Positions 57,107-64,000 of a DNA stretch of 64,000 nt are shown piece after piece. Position 1 is the stretch's first letter. Every line of letters begins with the position of its first letter. The stretch covers positions 1 to 64,000 of the forward strand of contig JAMOPO010000027.1 in NCBI GenBank assembly GCA_027064425.1, in the 5' to 3' direction. Both the position numbers and the translations under genes were made by a program. The DNA comes from Methanobacteriota archaeon. Its GTDB lineage: Archaea; JAADCQ01; Methanopyri; Methanopyrales; Methanopyraceae. The notes beneath the pieces were generated by a model. That model made no database searches and had not been told where the DNA came from. It saw only the letters and a list, made by a program, of their open reading frames with translations.

Positions 57107-58570
57107 TTGGGCAAACCTGAGGTCACGATAGTGACGGAGGGAACCTACCCCATCACGCTGGGAGGAGTTACGACCTGGGTGCAGAGGCTGATCAAGTATT
57201 CGCCTGACGTGAAATTTAACGTCCTGTGTCTGGCCCCGCCGGACAGGAAGAAGCCCGCGGTGGACATTCCGGATAACGTGCGGAAGGTGGTCATCCGGGA
57301 GCTGGTCCCGCGCCGACTGAGCAAGTACAGATGGGTGGCCCGGATCCTGCCCGTTCACCGGATCAGGTGGCTGCTCGGTCGGAGGTTGGACCGTGCCCCT
57401 CGGGGCTACCGGGTCCTGGAGCGAACGTTTGAGCTGATGCTGGAGGGTGAGCCGCTCGAGGAGGAGATGCTGGAGCGGCTGTACCGGGTTTCGAAGGAGC
57501 CCGTGAGGGTTCTCGAGGGGCCCGTCATGTACGCGTTGACCGAGTTCGTGGAGGATCAGATGGGGGCGGACGAGCGGTTCAGCGACCTTTACTGGGCCGT
57601 GGTGAACGTGTGCTCGTTCGTTCTGGGGGCAGCCTCTGGCGCCCGGAGCATGCCCAGGTGTGATGTGGCGCACCCGCAGAACTGCGGGGTCTGTGGGTTC
57701 CTGTGCGCGGTCAAAAAGGTGGTAGAGGGCACCCCGTACATCATCACCGAGCACGGGATCCTGACTCGAGAGCTCGAGTCCAGGCTGGAGGGGATGGGCG
57801 AGGTCGCGCGGGAGCTGTACCGGCGCTGCTTCGAGTCGATGATCAGGACCTCGTACCAGTACTGCGACGAGATCCTGGCGATATCCGATTACCACCGGGA
57901 GCACTCCGTGAGACAGGGGGCGCCGGAGGACAGAATCGACGTGATCTACTCGGGGATAGAGACCTGGAAGTTCCCGCCACCATCGGACATGGAAAGGAAG
58001 TTTCGCGAGGCTGACCGGCTGCACGTGGGGACGGTCGCGCGGGTGGAACCCATCAAGGGCATCGACGTTTTCGTCCGCATGGCGGCCGAGGTCGTCGAGG
58101 AGGTAGGGCACGATAGGGTCCGATTTCACGTCGTCGGGCCCATAGACGACCAGGATCACTACGAGGAGTGCAAGGAGATATTGAGGCAGCATGAGCTGGA
58201 GCGGGTCGTAAAGTTCCACGGGCCGCAGCCTCCGGACGAGATCCTGAAGTTTTATCACAAGTTCCACGTGTTCGTGCTGTCGAGCCGGTCGGAGGGCCTG
58301 CCGATGGCCCTGCTGGAGGCGATGAGCGCCGGATGTCCCGTGGTGGCGTCCGAGGTGGGTGCTGTCCCGTACATCGTGACTGAGGAGATCGGTAGGACGT
58401 TCCCAGTGGAGGATCACGAGGCGGGGGCCAGGGCCCTCCTGGAGCTGCTTCGGGACCGAGAGATGCTTCTGGAGATGGCTCACGCGGCCACGAGGACGGC
58501 CGAGAAGTTCGACATCACCAGGATGTGTGAGGAGTACACCCGACGGTACTCCGACTACGCCCGATTCTGA
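57107..58570 (+). CDS. GT4-family glycosyltransferase, PelF type
   Basis: PelF polymerises the Pel exopolysaccharide from UDP-sugars in bacteria. The 487-residue protein opens with KPEVTIVTEGTYPITLGGV (the PelF-type first strand and glycine loop), carries DVAHPQNCGVCGFLCAV and TPYIITEHGILTRE in the N-domain, and VIYSGIETWKFPPP, VARVEPIKGIDVFVRMA, and the GT4 donor site SSRSEGLPMALLEAMSAGCP in the C-domain. These segments match PelF, including EHGILTRE. TTG 57107 is chosen from the TATA position. It is followed 14 bases later by the PelG-like gene. Product structure in this organism is not known. Confidence 0.85.
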   Translation: MGKPEVTIVTEGTYPITLGGVTTWVQRLIKYSPDVKFNVLCLAPPDRKKPAVDIPDNVRKVVIRELVPRRLSKYRWVARILPVHRIRWLLGRRLDRAPRGYRVLERTFELMLEGEPLEEEMLERLYRVSKEPVRVLEGPVMYALTEFVEDQMGADERFSDLYWAVVNVCSFVLGAASGARSMPRCDVAHPQNCGVCGFLCAVKKVVEGTPYIITEHGILTRELESRLEGMGEVARELYRRCFESMIRTSYQYCDEILAISDYHREHSVRQGAPEDRIDVIYSGIETWKFPPPSDMERKFREADRLHVGTVARVEPIKGIDVFVRMAAEVVEEVGHDRVRFHVVGPIDDQDHYEECKEILRQHELERVVKFHGPQPPDEILKFYHKFHVFVLSSRSEGLPMALLEAMSAGCPVVASEVGAVPYIVTEEIGRTFPVEDHEAGARALLELLRDREMLLEMAHAATRTAEKFDITRMCEEYTRRYSDYARF

Positions 58571-58584
58571 CTGGGTGAACGTTA

Positions 58585-60096
58585 ATGGGGTTCATCTCCG
58601 AGGCCGTCTCCGAGGCGCTGCGAGGTCTCAAGCGCGGACCCAGCGTGCGGTCGGCGGTCCGGTCGGCGCTGCTGCTGTCGCCCGTCTGGAGCGTGATCGC
58701 GCTCACGGCGGTGATCCAGTCGGCGTCGCTGGAGAGGGTGTCCGAGCTGAGCTTCGGCCTGATCGCGGGAGTCCTCGCGTCGGCGCCGTTCCAGACGCTG
58801 GGGTCCAGAGTGGTTTCGGACGCCCGGTACCTGGGCGTTCTGTCGCCCTTTTTGGGCACGGTGGTCCTGACGACGCTCGCGTACCCGCCCGCCGCCTACC
58901 TCCTCGGCAAGCATCTGGCGCTAATTTTCAGGGTGAAGTTCTCCGAGGACGTCGCCCTGACGACCGAGCTCACGGGGGCCGCGTACACCCTAAGCTGCAT
59001 GGTCGTGGCCAGCTGGGGGGAGCATCAATGGCGGGCCGTCCTCCAGATCGTGCTGGCCTGGGCGCTGTTCTCGGTACTCTTCTCGGCGCTCTTTCTGGTC
59101 ACGTTCGACGTCGTGCGGGCCCTCCTCGTCTCGGCCTCGGTCCTCATCGCTACGCTCTCGGCGTGCCTGTTACTCAACGTCCTGGAGCACGTGGAAGACC
59201 GTCCAAAGCTGACGGCCCGGTACGTGTTCGGGAGCGTGATCGTGGCCGCAGCCGCCGCGCTGGACTACGCGATGACCGCGGTGTCATCCGCGATGTACTA
59301 CGCCATGGTCTTCTTCGACAAGGCGCTCGTGTGGTGGGAGCGCGGCTTCCCCTGCCCACCCCTGGACACGCCAGCCTTCGTGGGGATGATCCCCCTCCTA
59401 GCGGGCACGTTCGCGGCCGGCTTCTTCTGGACGAGCGCGGGGGACGATCTCGATCGAGTGTATGACGCGAGGCGGGAGGAGATGGCCCGCATTCAACGCA
59501 GGGTGTTCCTGCAGTTCCTCCAGGGGATGGGGGCGTCCCTGGCCCTGGCCGGGGTGCTCCTGCTTCTCTTGGTCCTGCTGGTAGGATCCGAGTTCAGGTG
59601 CTGGATTCTCCGGTACGTGGTGCCCCTGCTCGGTCCCGCGCTGGGCGTGCTGTCCGCCCACCTGATCGGTGGAGGGAGGACCAGCATCAAAGCGCTGCTA
59701 CCCTTGTGTATGTCCGCCCTCTCCCTGCTAACCTGGCTGAAGCCGCGGCCGGCCAGCATCAGCGCGGACCTGACGCTGATCTACGCGCTCGGCAGCGTCC
59801 CGGGAGCGCTGGTAGTCTACATATACCCCCAACTGGTCGCACTCCGGAGGGAGATCGAGGCCACGGCGGCGCTGGCCCTGATTCCGACGGCCGAAGCGCT
59901 CGCCTGGCGCTGGTGGGGAGTTGAGTGGGTAGCGCTGGGATACCTGGCCGGGACCGCCGCGTCGGCGGCCGTTCACGCGCTGGTCGCCGCCAGGATGTGG
60001 CGGGACCTGCGCGCAGAGATCTGCCGGGTGCTCTCGTACAACAACTTCGTCTCGTACGTCATAGAGATCCCGAGGTACGGGGGTGAGAGGCTCTGA
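58585..60096 (+). CDS. PelG-like polysaccharide exporter (polytopic membrane protein)
   Basis: A 503-residue protein with about twelve hydrophobic segments. The PelG marks are the central AMVFFDKALVWWERGFPCPP (DK...WW block before an extracytoplasmic loop) and GRRxSD-like early segment (SRVVSDARYLG). It is of the MVF/MATE-like export type, as PelG is thought to pass the growing polymer across the membrane together with PelF. ATG 58585 follows GGGTGAACGTTA. The last codons overlap the CTG start of the methylthiotransferase. PelD/PelE, which link this machine to c-di-GMP in many bacteria, are not seen. Confidence 0.75.
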   Translation: MGFISEAVSEALRGLKRGPSVRSAVRSALLLSPVWSVIALTAVIQSASLERVSELSFGLIAGVLASAPFQTLGSRVVSDARYLGVLSPFLGTVVLTTLAYPPAAYLLGKHLALIFRVKFSEDVALTTELTGAAYTLSCMVVASWGEHQWRAVLQIVLAWALFSVLFSALFLVTFDVVRALLVSASVLIATLSACLLLNVLEHVEDRPKLTARYVFGSVIVAAAAALDYAMTAVSSAMYYAMVFFDKALVWWERGFPCPPLDTPAFVGMIPLLAGTFAAGFFWTSAGDDLDRVYDARREEMARIQRRVFLQFLQGMGASLALAGVLLLLLVLLVGSEFRCWILRYVVPLLGPALGVLSAHLIGGGRTSIKALLPLCMSALSLLTWLKPRPASISADLTLIYALGSVPGALVVYIYPQLVALRREIEATAALALIPTAEALAWRWWGVEWVALGYLAGTAASAAVHALVAARMWRDLRAEICRVLSYNNFVSYVIEIPRYGGERL

Positions 60097-61367
60097 CCGC
60101 CAGGGTCAACGTCGAGGTCTACGGGTGCGCGGCGAACCGGGACGACGGCAGGCTGGTGAAGGCTCTGCTCCGCCGGGCGGGGTTCGAGATCGTCGGCTCC
60201 GAGGACGAGGCCGACGCCACGGTCCTGCTCACCTGCATCGTCCGGGACAGCGTGGACGCGCGGATGGTCAACCGGATGGTGGAGCTGGAGGGTCACCCGA
60301 CGGTGGTAGCGGGCTGCTTCCCGGAGGCCTACCCGGATCGGGTCCGGAAGCTTCGGCCTGACGCCTCCCTCGTCGGCCCTCGCCACCTGGACCGGATCGT
60401 GGAGGCCGTTCGGGCGGTGCTGGAGGGGTCCAGGGTGGAGTTCATCGGCGACCGGGAGGATCTGGATTGGAAGGCCGACGCGCCCAGGGTTCTCCCCGGC
60501 CTGAGCGCTATTGTACCCATCTGCGAGGGGTGCCCGAACCGGTGCGCCTACTGCGCCGTTAAGCTCGCCCGCGGCGACCTGCGCAGCTTCTCGCCGGAGC
60601 GCATCCTGCGGCGGGTGGAGCGGGAGCTGGAGCGGGGCGCGGTTGAGATCCACCTCACGGCCCAGGACACGGCCGCGTACGGTCAGGACCTCGGCGTGGA
60701 CCTGATCGACCTGCTGGAGGACGTGGTCGAGTTGTGCTCGCGGTACGGGGCCCGGGTGCGGCTGGGCATGTTTAACCCTGGCAGCGCGTACCCGATCGCG
60801 GACGAGCTGGCCGACCTGTTCGCCACATGGGATGACGTGCTCTACCGATCCGTGCACATGCCGGTGCAGAGCGGCGACGACGAGGTGCTGCGGCGCATGA
60901 ACCGTAACTACACCGTCGAGGAGGCGCTGGAGATCTACCGGGCCTTCGAGCGGCGGCTCGGGTACTTCGCGTTCATCACGGACGTGATCGTGGGGTTCCC
61001 CGGGGAGACGGAGGAGGCATTCCGTAACACGCTGGAGTTCCTGGAGCGGACCAGGCCTCACATCCTGCACGCCTCCCGGTTCTGCAGGCGCCCCCGCACG
61101 CCGGCCGCCGAGATGGAGGACCAGGTCCCGGAGGAGGTCAAGCTCCGGCGGAGCCGCGTCCTGCACAGGAAGCGGTTGGAGTGGGCGCGCGAGGCCAACC
61201 GGGAGCTGGTCGGTAGGAGGGTTGAGGTAACGGTGCTGGGCGAGGGGTGGGGTCGTGACGAGCACGCCAAGAAGTCGGTGTTCCGGGGCGACGAGCCCGA
61301 GCCGGGCGAGCGGGTGCGGTGTCGGGTCGTGGACGCGTGTCACTCGAGGCTGGTGGTGACGACTTAA
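60093..61367 (+). CDS. tRNA methylthiotransferase (MiaB/CDKAL1-like), CTG start
   Basis: Adds a methylthio group to t6A37 of tRNA. The 424-residue protein has an N-terminal UPF0004 domain starting VEVYGCAANRDDGRLVKALL, cysteines LLTCIV and AGCFPEAY, the radical-SAM motif CPNRCAYCAVK (about 147), and a C-terminal TRAM domain (VGRRVEVTVLGEGWG...). The only start upstream of YGCAANRDD is CTG 60093: an in-frame stop lies at 60084-60086 and no ATG, GTG or TTG follows before the internal GTG at 60156, which would delete the conserved first cysteine. CTG is preceded by GGGGGTGAGAGGCT and overlaps the PelG stop (CTGA). Confidence 0.88.
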   Translation: MTARVNVEVYGCAANRDDGRLVKALLRRAGFEIVGSEDEADATVLLTCIVRDSVDARMVNRMVELEGHPTVVAGCFPEAYPDRVRKLRPDASLVGPRHLDRIVEAVRAVLEGSRVEFIGDREDLDWKADAPRVLPGLSAIVPICEGCPNRCAYCAVKLARGDLRSFSPERILRRVERELERGAVEIHLTAQDTAAYGQDLGVDLIDLLEDVVELCSRYGARVRLGMFNPGSAYPIADELADLFATWDDVLYRSVHMPVQSGDDEVLRRMNRNYTVEEALEIYRAFERRLGYFAFITDVIVGFPGETEEAFRNTLEFLERTRPHILHASRFCRRPRTPAAEMEDQVPEEVKLRRSRVLHRKRLEWAREANRELVGRRVEVTVLGEGWGRDEHAKKSVFRGDEPEPGERVRCRVVDACHSRLVVTT

Positions 61368-61449
61368 GCGTCGGGGCGGTCGGAGAGTACAGCCCTCGTC
61401 ACCAGGTCTCTGCCACGAGCCGGTCGTCATCCCGCGGGGGGTGACCCGA

Positions 61450-61614
61450 ATGTTTCCGATCCTAATAGTGCTGGCGGTCCTGCTCCTGGGGCTGATAGCC
61501 TGTCTGCTCGTGATCGGCGCGATGGTGCTCTTAGGGGTGCGACCGTCCAGGCTACTGAGGCGGCTGGCGGACGTGTTGGAGCGGCTAGAGGAGCGCCTCA
61601 CGTCGGAGAGCTAG
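61450..61614 (+). CDS. Small single-pass membrane protein with amphipathic tail
   Basis: A 54-residue frame, short enough to be missed. ATG 61450 has GGGGGGTGACCCGA before it. Residues 2-31 are a continuous hydrophobic helix (PILIVLAVLLLGLIACLLVI...) with one cysteine, followed by RPSRLLRRLADVLERLEERL, a basic-acidic amphipathic helix. Function unknown. Its stop overlaps that of the convergent MobB-like gene by four bases. A GTG at 61441 would add three residues. Confidence 0.58.
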   Translation: MFPILIVLAVLLLGLIACLLVIGAMVLLGVRPSRLLRRLADVLERLEERLTSES

Positions 61615-62252
61615 AGGCGCACGGCGACCAGCGCGCGCTCCCCTCCACCCCCCTTCAGCGACCGCACCAGTGACCCCACCACGTTTCGAACGAGCCGCGC
61701 GACGAAGGGGTTGAGGTGCAGCGGCCGGTCGTCGACGAGGACCGCGGCGTTCTCCGGCACCCGACAGTCGTCCGGTGACACCTCCCCGCGCGCCACCGCC
61801 CGCCAGAACGCCCGGCAGGAATCGTACCCACACCGCCCGCAGTCGGCCTCAGCCGTGTACTTGACCGCGTACTTGCGGACAATCTCGCCCGGCGACTCCC
61901 CCTCGAGCGGCACGGTCGGCCCTCGCCCGTCCCTCCCCAGATCCACCCTCGTCCCGACCTCGCGCGACCGGAATCCCTCGACCAGCGCGTAGTCCACGCC
62001 CACCAGGGCGAGGAGCGCCAGCGCCCCGTCGAGGTCCAGGTCTAGGAACGCGACCGTCTCCTCCTCCGCCACGCCGACCCTCACGTCCGCGGGCACGCGG
62101 CCCGTATCCCGGCTCTTCAGGTCCAGCCGGCGCTCCCCGACGGACTTCACGTAGCCCACCCGGTAACCCTCCTCGGTCAGCTCCTCGGCCGCCTCCGCGC
62201 AGAACTCGGTCTTGCCCGAACCCTTGGGTCCCACCACCTGAAGGACCCGCAC
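61611..62252 (-). CDS. MobB-like GTPase with an iron-sulfur-type cysteine tail
   Basis: A 213-residue protein from GTG 62252 (GGGGGACCGAAC upstream). Residues 1-130 follow MobB, the GTP-binding helper of molybdopterin-guanine dinucleotide synthesis: VLQVVGPKGSGKTEFCAEAA (Walker A), GYRVGYVKSV, DYALVEGFRSREVG. A second part has DCGRCGYDSCRAFWRAVARG and DDCRVPE, the cysteine layout of the small four-iron-sulfur (CGxCGYxxC) domain found in methanogen proteins. The fusion is uncommon and suggests a cluster-dependent step. Methanogens need MGD-type cofactor for formylmethanofuran dehydrogenase. Confidence 0.78.
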   Translation of the reverse strand: MRVLQVVGPKGSGKTEFCAEAAEELTEEGYRVGYVKSVGERRLDLKSRDTGRVPADVRVGVAEEETVAFLDLDLDGALALLALVGVDYALVEGFRSREVGTRVDLGRDGRGPTVPLEGESPGEIVRKYAVKYTAEADCGRCGYDSCRAFWRAVARGEVSPDDCRVPENAAVLVDDRPLHLNPFVARLVRNVVGSLVRSLKGGGGERALVAVRL

Positions 62253-62311
62253 GTTCGGTCCCCCTAACCTTATCAGGGACCGCGGGAGGGTCACGCGGTC
62301 GGGGGCGCGGA

Positions 62312-62959
62312 TTGTACAAGGTGACCGTGGTGGTCTCGGACGAGCCTCCGCTGGAGGAGGGTCTGAAGTCCGGACCCGGATTCGCGGCGCTGGTCGAGGG
62401 AAGGAGAACGGTGCTCTTCGACACCGGTCCCAGCCCGGACCTGCTGGAGCATAACCTCAAGGAGCTGGGGTACGAGCCGGACGACATCGACTTCGTCGTG
62501 GTGTCTCACAACCACTGGGACCACACGGGAGGGTTGGAGGCCGTCGCCTCCTCGGCCCTGAAAGTGGTCACCCCGGAGGAGCTGGGCGCGCCGAACGAGA
62601 TGGTTCGGGAGGAGTGGCTCGGCATCGACGACATCGTGCTGACCGACGTGCTCGAGGGACCGCCCCGGGAGCGGGCGCTCTTCATCAGCGGCCTCCTGGT
62701 GACCGGGTGCGCCCACCCCGGCATCGACAAGTTCGCGGAGTGGTGCGACCGGCGCGGGTTCAAGGTGACCGCCGTCCTCGGCGGGTTCCATCTGTCGGGC
62801 GCGTCGAAGCGGGAGGTCGAGCGCATCGCCGATCGGTTGGAGGAGCTCGGGGTGGAGATCGCGGGACCGTGCCACTGCTCGGGCGAGGTCGCGAAGGAAG
62901 TGTTCAAGGAGCGGTTCGAGTTCATCGACGTGGGCCCGGGACTCGAGGTGAAGATCTAG
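62312..62959 (+). CDS. MBL-fold metallohydrolase, MJ0888-like
   Basis: A 215-residue metallo-beta-lactamase-fold protein with VLFDTGPSPDLLEHNLKELG, the metal motif VVSHNHWDHTGGL (HxHxDH), TGCAHPGIDK and GGFHLSGAS. The early GFAALVEGRRTVLFDTG and the C-terminal CHCSGEVA match a group that includes the MJ0888 enzyme annotated for dihydropterin ribofuranosyl-aminobenzene phosphate synthesis (methanopterin pathway). That assignment is by resemblance only. TTG 62312 after GGGGGCGCGGA. Confidence 0.75.
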   Translation: MYKVTVVVSDEPPLEEGLKSGPGFAALVEGRRTVLFDTGPSPDLLEHNLKELGYEPDDIDFVVVSHNHWDHTGGLEAVASSALKVVTPEELGAPNEMVREEWLGIDDIVLTDVLEGPPRERALFISGLLVTGCAHPGIDKFAEWCDRRGFKVTAVLGGFHLSGASKREVERIADRLEELGVEIAGPCHCSGEVAKEVFKERFEFIDVGPGLEVKI

Positions 62960-63029
62960 CCGCGCCCGGCGCCGCGACGCCCGGGGAGGCGCCCGGGATG
63001 GTGAGGGACGACCGGGGGCCGGCGCCGGG

Positions 63030-64000
63030 TCACGGATGGTACCCGAACTCTTCCAGTCCCGCCGCTTCCTCGAACCCCATCCGGATGTTCATGTTCTGGA
63101 TAGCCTGACCGGAGGCTCCCTTGGTCAGGTTGTCGATGGCCGAGGCCACGACGATGCGGCCGTCACCCACGGCGAAGACGCCGATGTCGCAGTAGTTGGT
63201 GCCCCGCACCGCCCACAGCCGCGGCGCCTCACCGACCTCGCACAGGCGGATGAACGGCTCATCCTCGTAGTAATCCTCGTAGAGCTCCCGGAGCTCTTGG
63301 GGCTCGATCTCCGCGTCGCCGAGGCAGTGGGCGGTCGTCTCGATGCCGCGGACGAGCGGTGCCAGGTGCGGGGTGAAGTGCACCTCCGCGTCGCCCAGCT
63401 TGCTCAGCTCCTGCCGGATCTCGGGCAGGTGCCGGTGGTCCGTGGGGTTGTACGGGGTGAGGTCCTCCGCGCACTCCGGGTGGTGGGTCGTCTGGGAGGG
63501 CTTGACACCGGCGCCCGAGGTCCCGCTCTTGGAGTCGAAGATGATCACGTCGGCCAGGCCCTCCTCCACGATCGGGGCGGCGGCGAGGATCGCTCCGGTG
63601 GGGTAGCACCCGGGGTTGGCGATGAGATCGGCCTTCCGTATCTCGTCCCGGTGCAGCTCGGGCAGCCCGTACACGGCCTTGTCGTTGAGCTCCGGGGCCT
63701 TGTGTTCGACGCCGTACCAGCGCTCGTACTCCTCGACGTCGTCGAACCGGAAGTCGGCGCTGAGGTCGATCACGACGGCCCCACCGTCGAGCAGCTCGGG
63801 CACGATCTCCATGGCCGCGGTGTGTGGCACGGCCGTGAACACGACGTCGCACTCCTCACCGACCTCCGCCGGGTCTGGGTCCGTGAACCGGAGGTCGGGG
63901 TACTCGTCGCGGAGGTTAGGGTGCACCTTCCAGACGGGTTCTCCCTCCATCTTGCGGGAGGTCGCGTACCGGACCTCCTCAACCTCGGGGTGCCGGGCGA
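63030..64000 (-). CDS. argC: N-acetyl-gamma-glutamyl-phosphate reductase, 5' truncated
   Basis: ArgC reduces N-acetylglutamyl phosphate in arginine synthesis. The frame is open to the window edge, so the N-terminal NADP loop (GxxGYxG) lies outside and an ATG at 63950 is internal. About 322 residues are present: VVFTAVPHTAAMEIVPELL, VIDLSADFRFDD, the catalytic ANPGCYPTGAILAAAP, SKSGTSGAGVKPS, FTPHLAPLVRGIETTAH, and a late YCDIGVFAVGDGRIVVASAI. The last residue is followed by 70 bases of GC-rich sequence up to the MBL gene. Identity is secure. Confidence 0.95.
   Translation of the reverse strand, partial: ARHPEVEEVRYATSRKMEGEPVWKVHPNLRDEYPDLRFTDPDPAEVGEECDVVFTAVPHTAAMEIVPELLDGGAVVIDLSADFRFDDVEEYERWYGVEHKAPELNDKAVYGLPELHRDEIRKADLIANPGCYPTGAILAAAPIVEEGLADVIIFDSKSGTSGAGVKPSQTTHHPECAEDLTPYNPTDHRHLPEIRQELSKLGDAEVHFTPHLAPLVRGIETTAHCLGDAEIEPQELRELYEDYYEDEPFIRLCEVGEAPRLWAVRGTNYCDIGVFAVGDGRIVVASAIDNLTKGASGQAIQNMNIRMGFEEAAGLEEFGYHP

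Noticed and set aside
61376-61436. Possible C/D guide on the minus strand between the methylthiotransferase and the small membrane gene (GGGATGA ... CAGA ... GTGACGA ... CCGA).
   Set aside because: Three of the four boxes are off consensus and the spacers (14 and 12) differ from the regular 15 seen elsewhere; too weak to list.

Overview
The window is high-GC, densely packed archaeal DNA that I assign to Methanopyrus (M. kandleri or a close relative). Four things support this. There are methanogen marker genes: component A2 (AtwA), methanogenesis marker 12, and a por ferredoxin-oxidoreductase operon with fumarase. There is archaeal information machinery: ABCE1/Rli1, Rpo11 (RpoL), Csl4, Alba, DHH nuclease, Taw1 and ArcS. 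GTG and TTG start codons are common and the proteins are strongly acidic. All four tRNA genes carry C instead of U at position 8, the trait known from M. kandleri, whose tRNAs are edited C-to-U by the deaminase CDAT8. No rRNA, CRISPR array, insertion sequence or prophage is visible. The strain cannot be decided from this window.

Layout. 1-7.1 kb: atwA (cut by the left edge), two candidate C/D-box guide RNAs, rli1, a CBS-HPF fusion probably acting on ribosomes, and an NFACT/RqcH homologue. 7.1-17.4 kb (minus strand): a long run read as porG-D-A-B, polyferredoxin, fumA, fumB, purO, preceded by pheA, methanogenesis marker 12, a Clp1-type RNA kinase with a KH segment, and two unassigned genes. 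17.5-23.7 kb: TatD-like hydrolase, nadA, an unassigned gene, larE-like, a Upf1/IGHMBP2-like helicase. 23.7-26.6 kb: an envelope cluster (DUF2162, MotA/TolQ/ExbB, DUF2149). 27.4-32.0 kb: an RNA-metabolism and transcription operon (zinc ribbon, METTL5-like, DHH, Csl4, DUF2067, RpoL, DUF99, DUF531). 32.0-38.2 kb: intron-containing tRNA-Trp, taw1, membrane protein, alba, CBS protein, hyuA-like, tRNA-Cys. 38.2-45.6 kb: second hyuA-like gene, TM1410/GH114-like barrel protein, TtuA/Ncs6, larC, P-II-like protein, double-V4R protein, and an MCM-like protein without ATPase motifs. 45.7-51 kb: three exported proteins, the 892-residue one a good S-layer candidate. 51-57 kb: PP-loop enzyme, rhomboid, tRNA-Ala, tRNA-Ile, radical-SAM iron-sulfur protein, purB, arcS. 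57.1-60.1 kb: PelF/PelG-like polysaccharide pair. 60-64 kb: tRNA methylthiotransferase starting at CTG, small membrane protein, MobB-like, MBL-fold protein, argC (cut by the right edge).

The strongest undescribed signal is a family of short inverted repeats (about ATCGTTACGA-NNN-TCGTAACGAT). One copy lies 6-8 bases past the CCA end of every tRNA gene, another lies 23 bases past the S-layer-like gene, and another may mark the end of an unannotated RNA near 32.3-32.5 kb. The second is a set of paired GATGA...CYGA boxes with an almost constant 15-base spacer at gene borders, read here as C/D-box guide RNAs.
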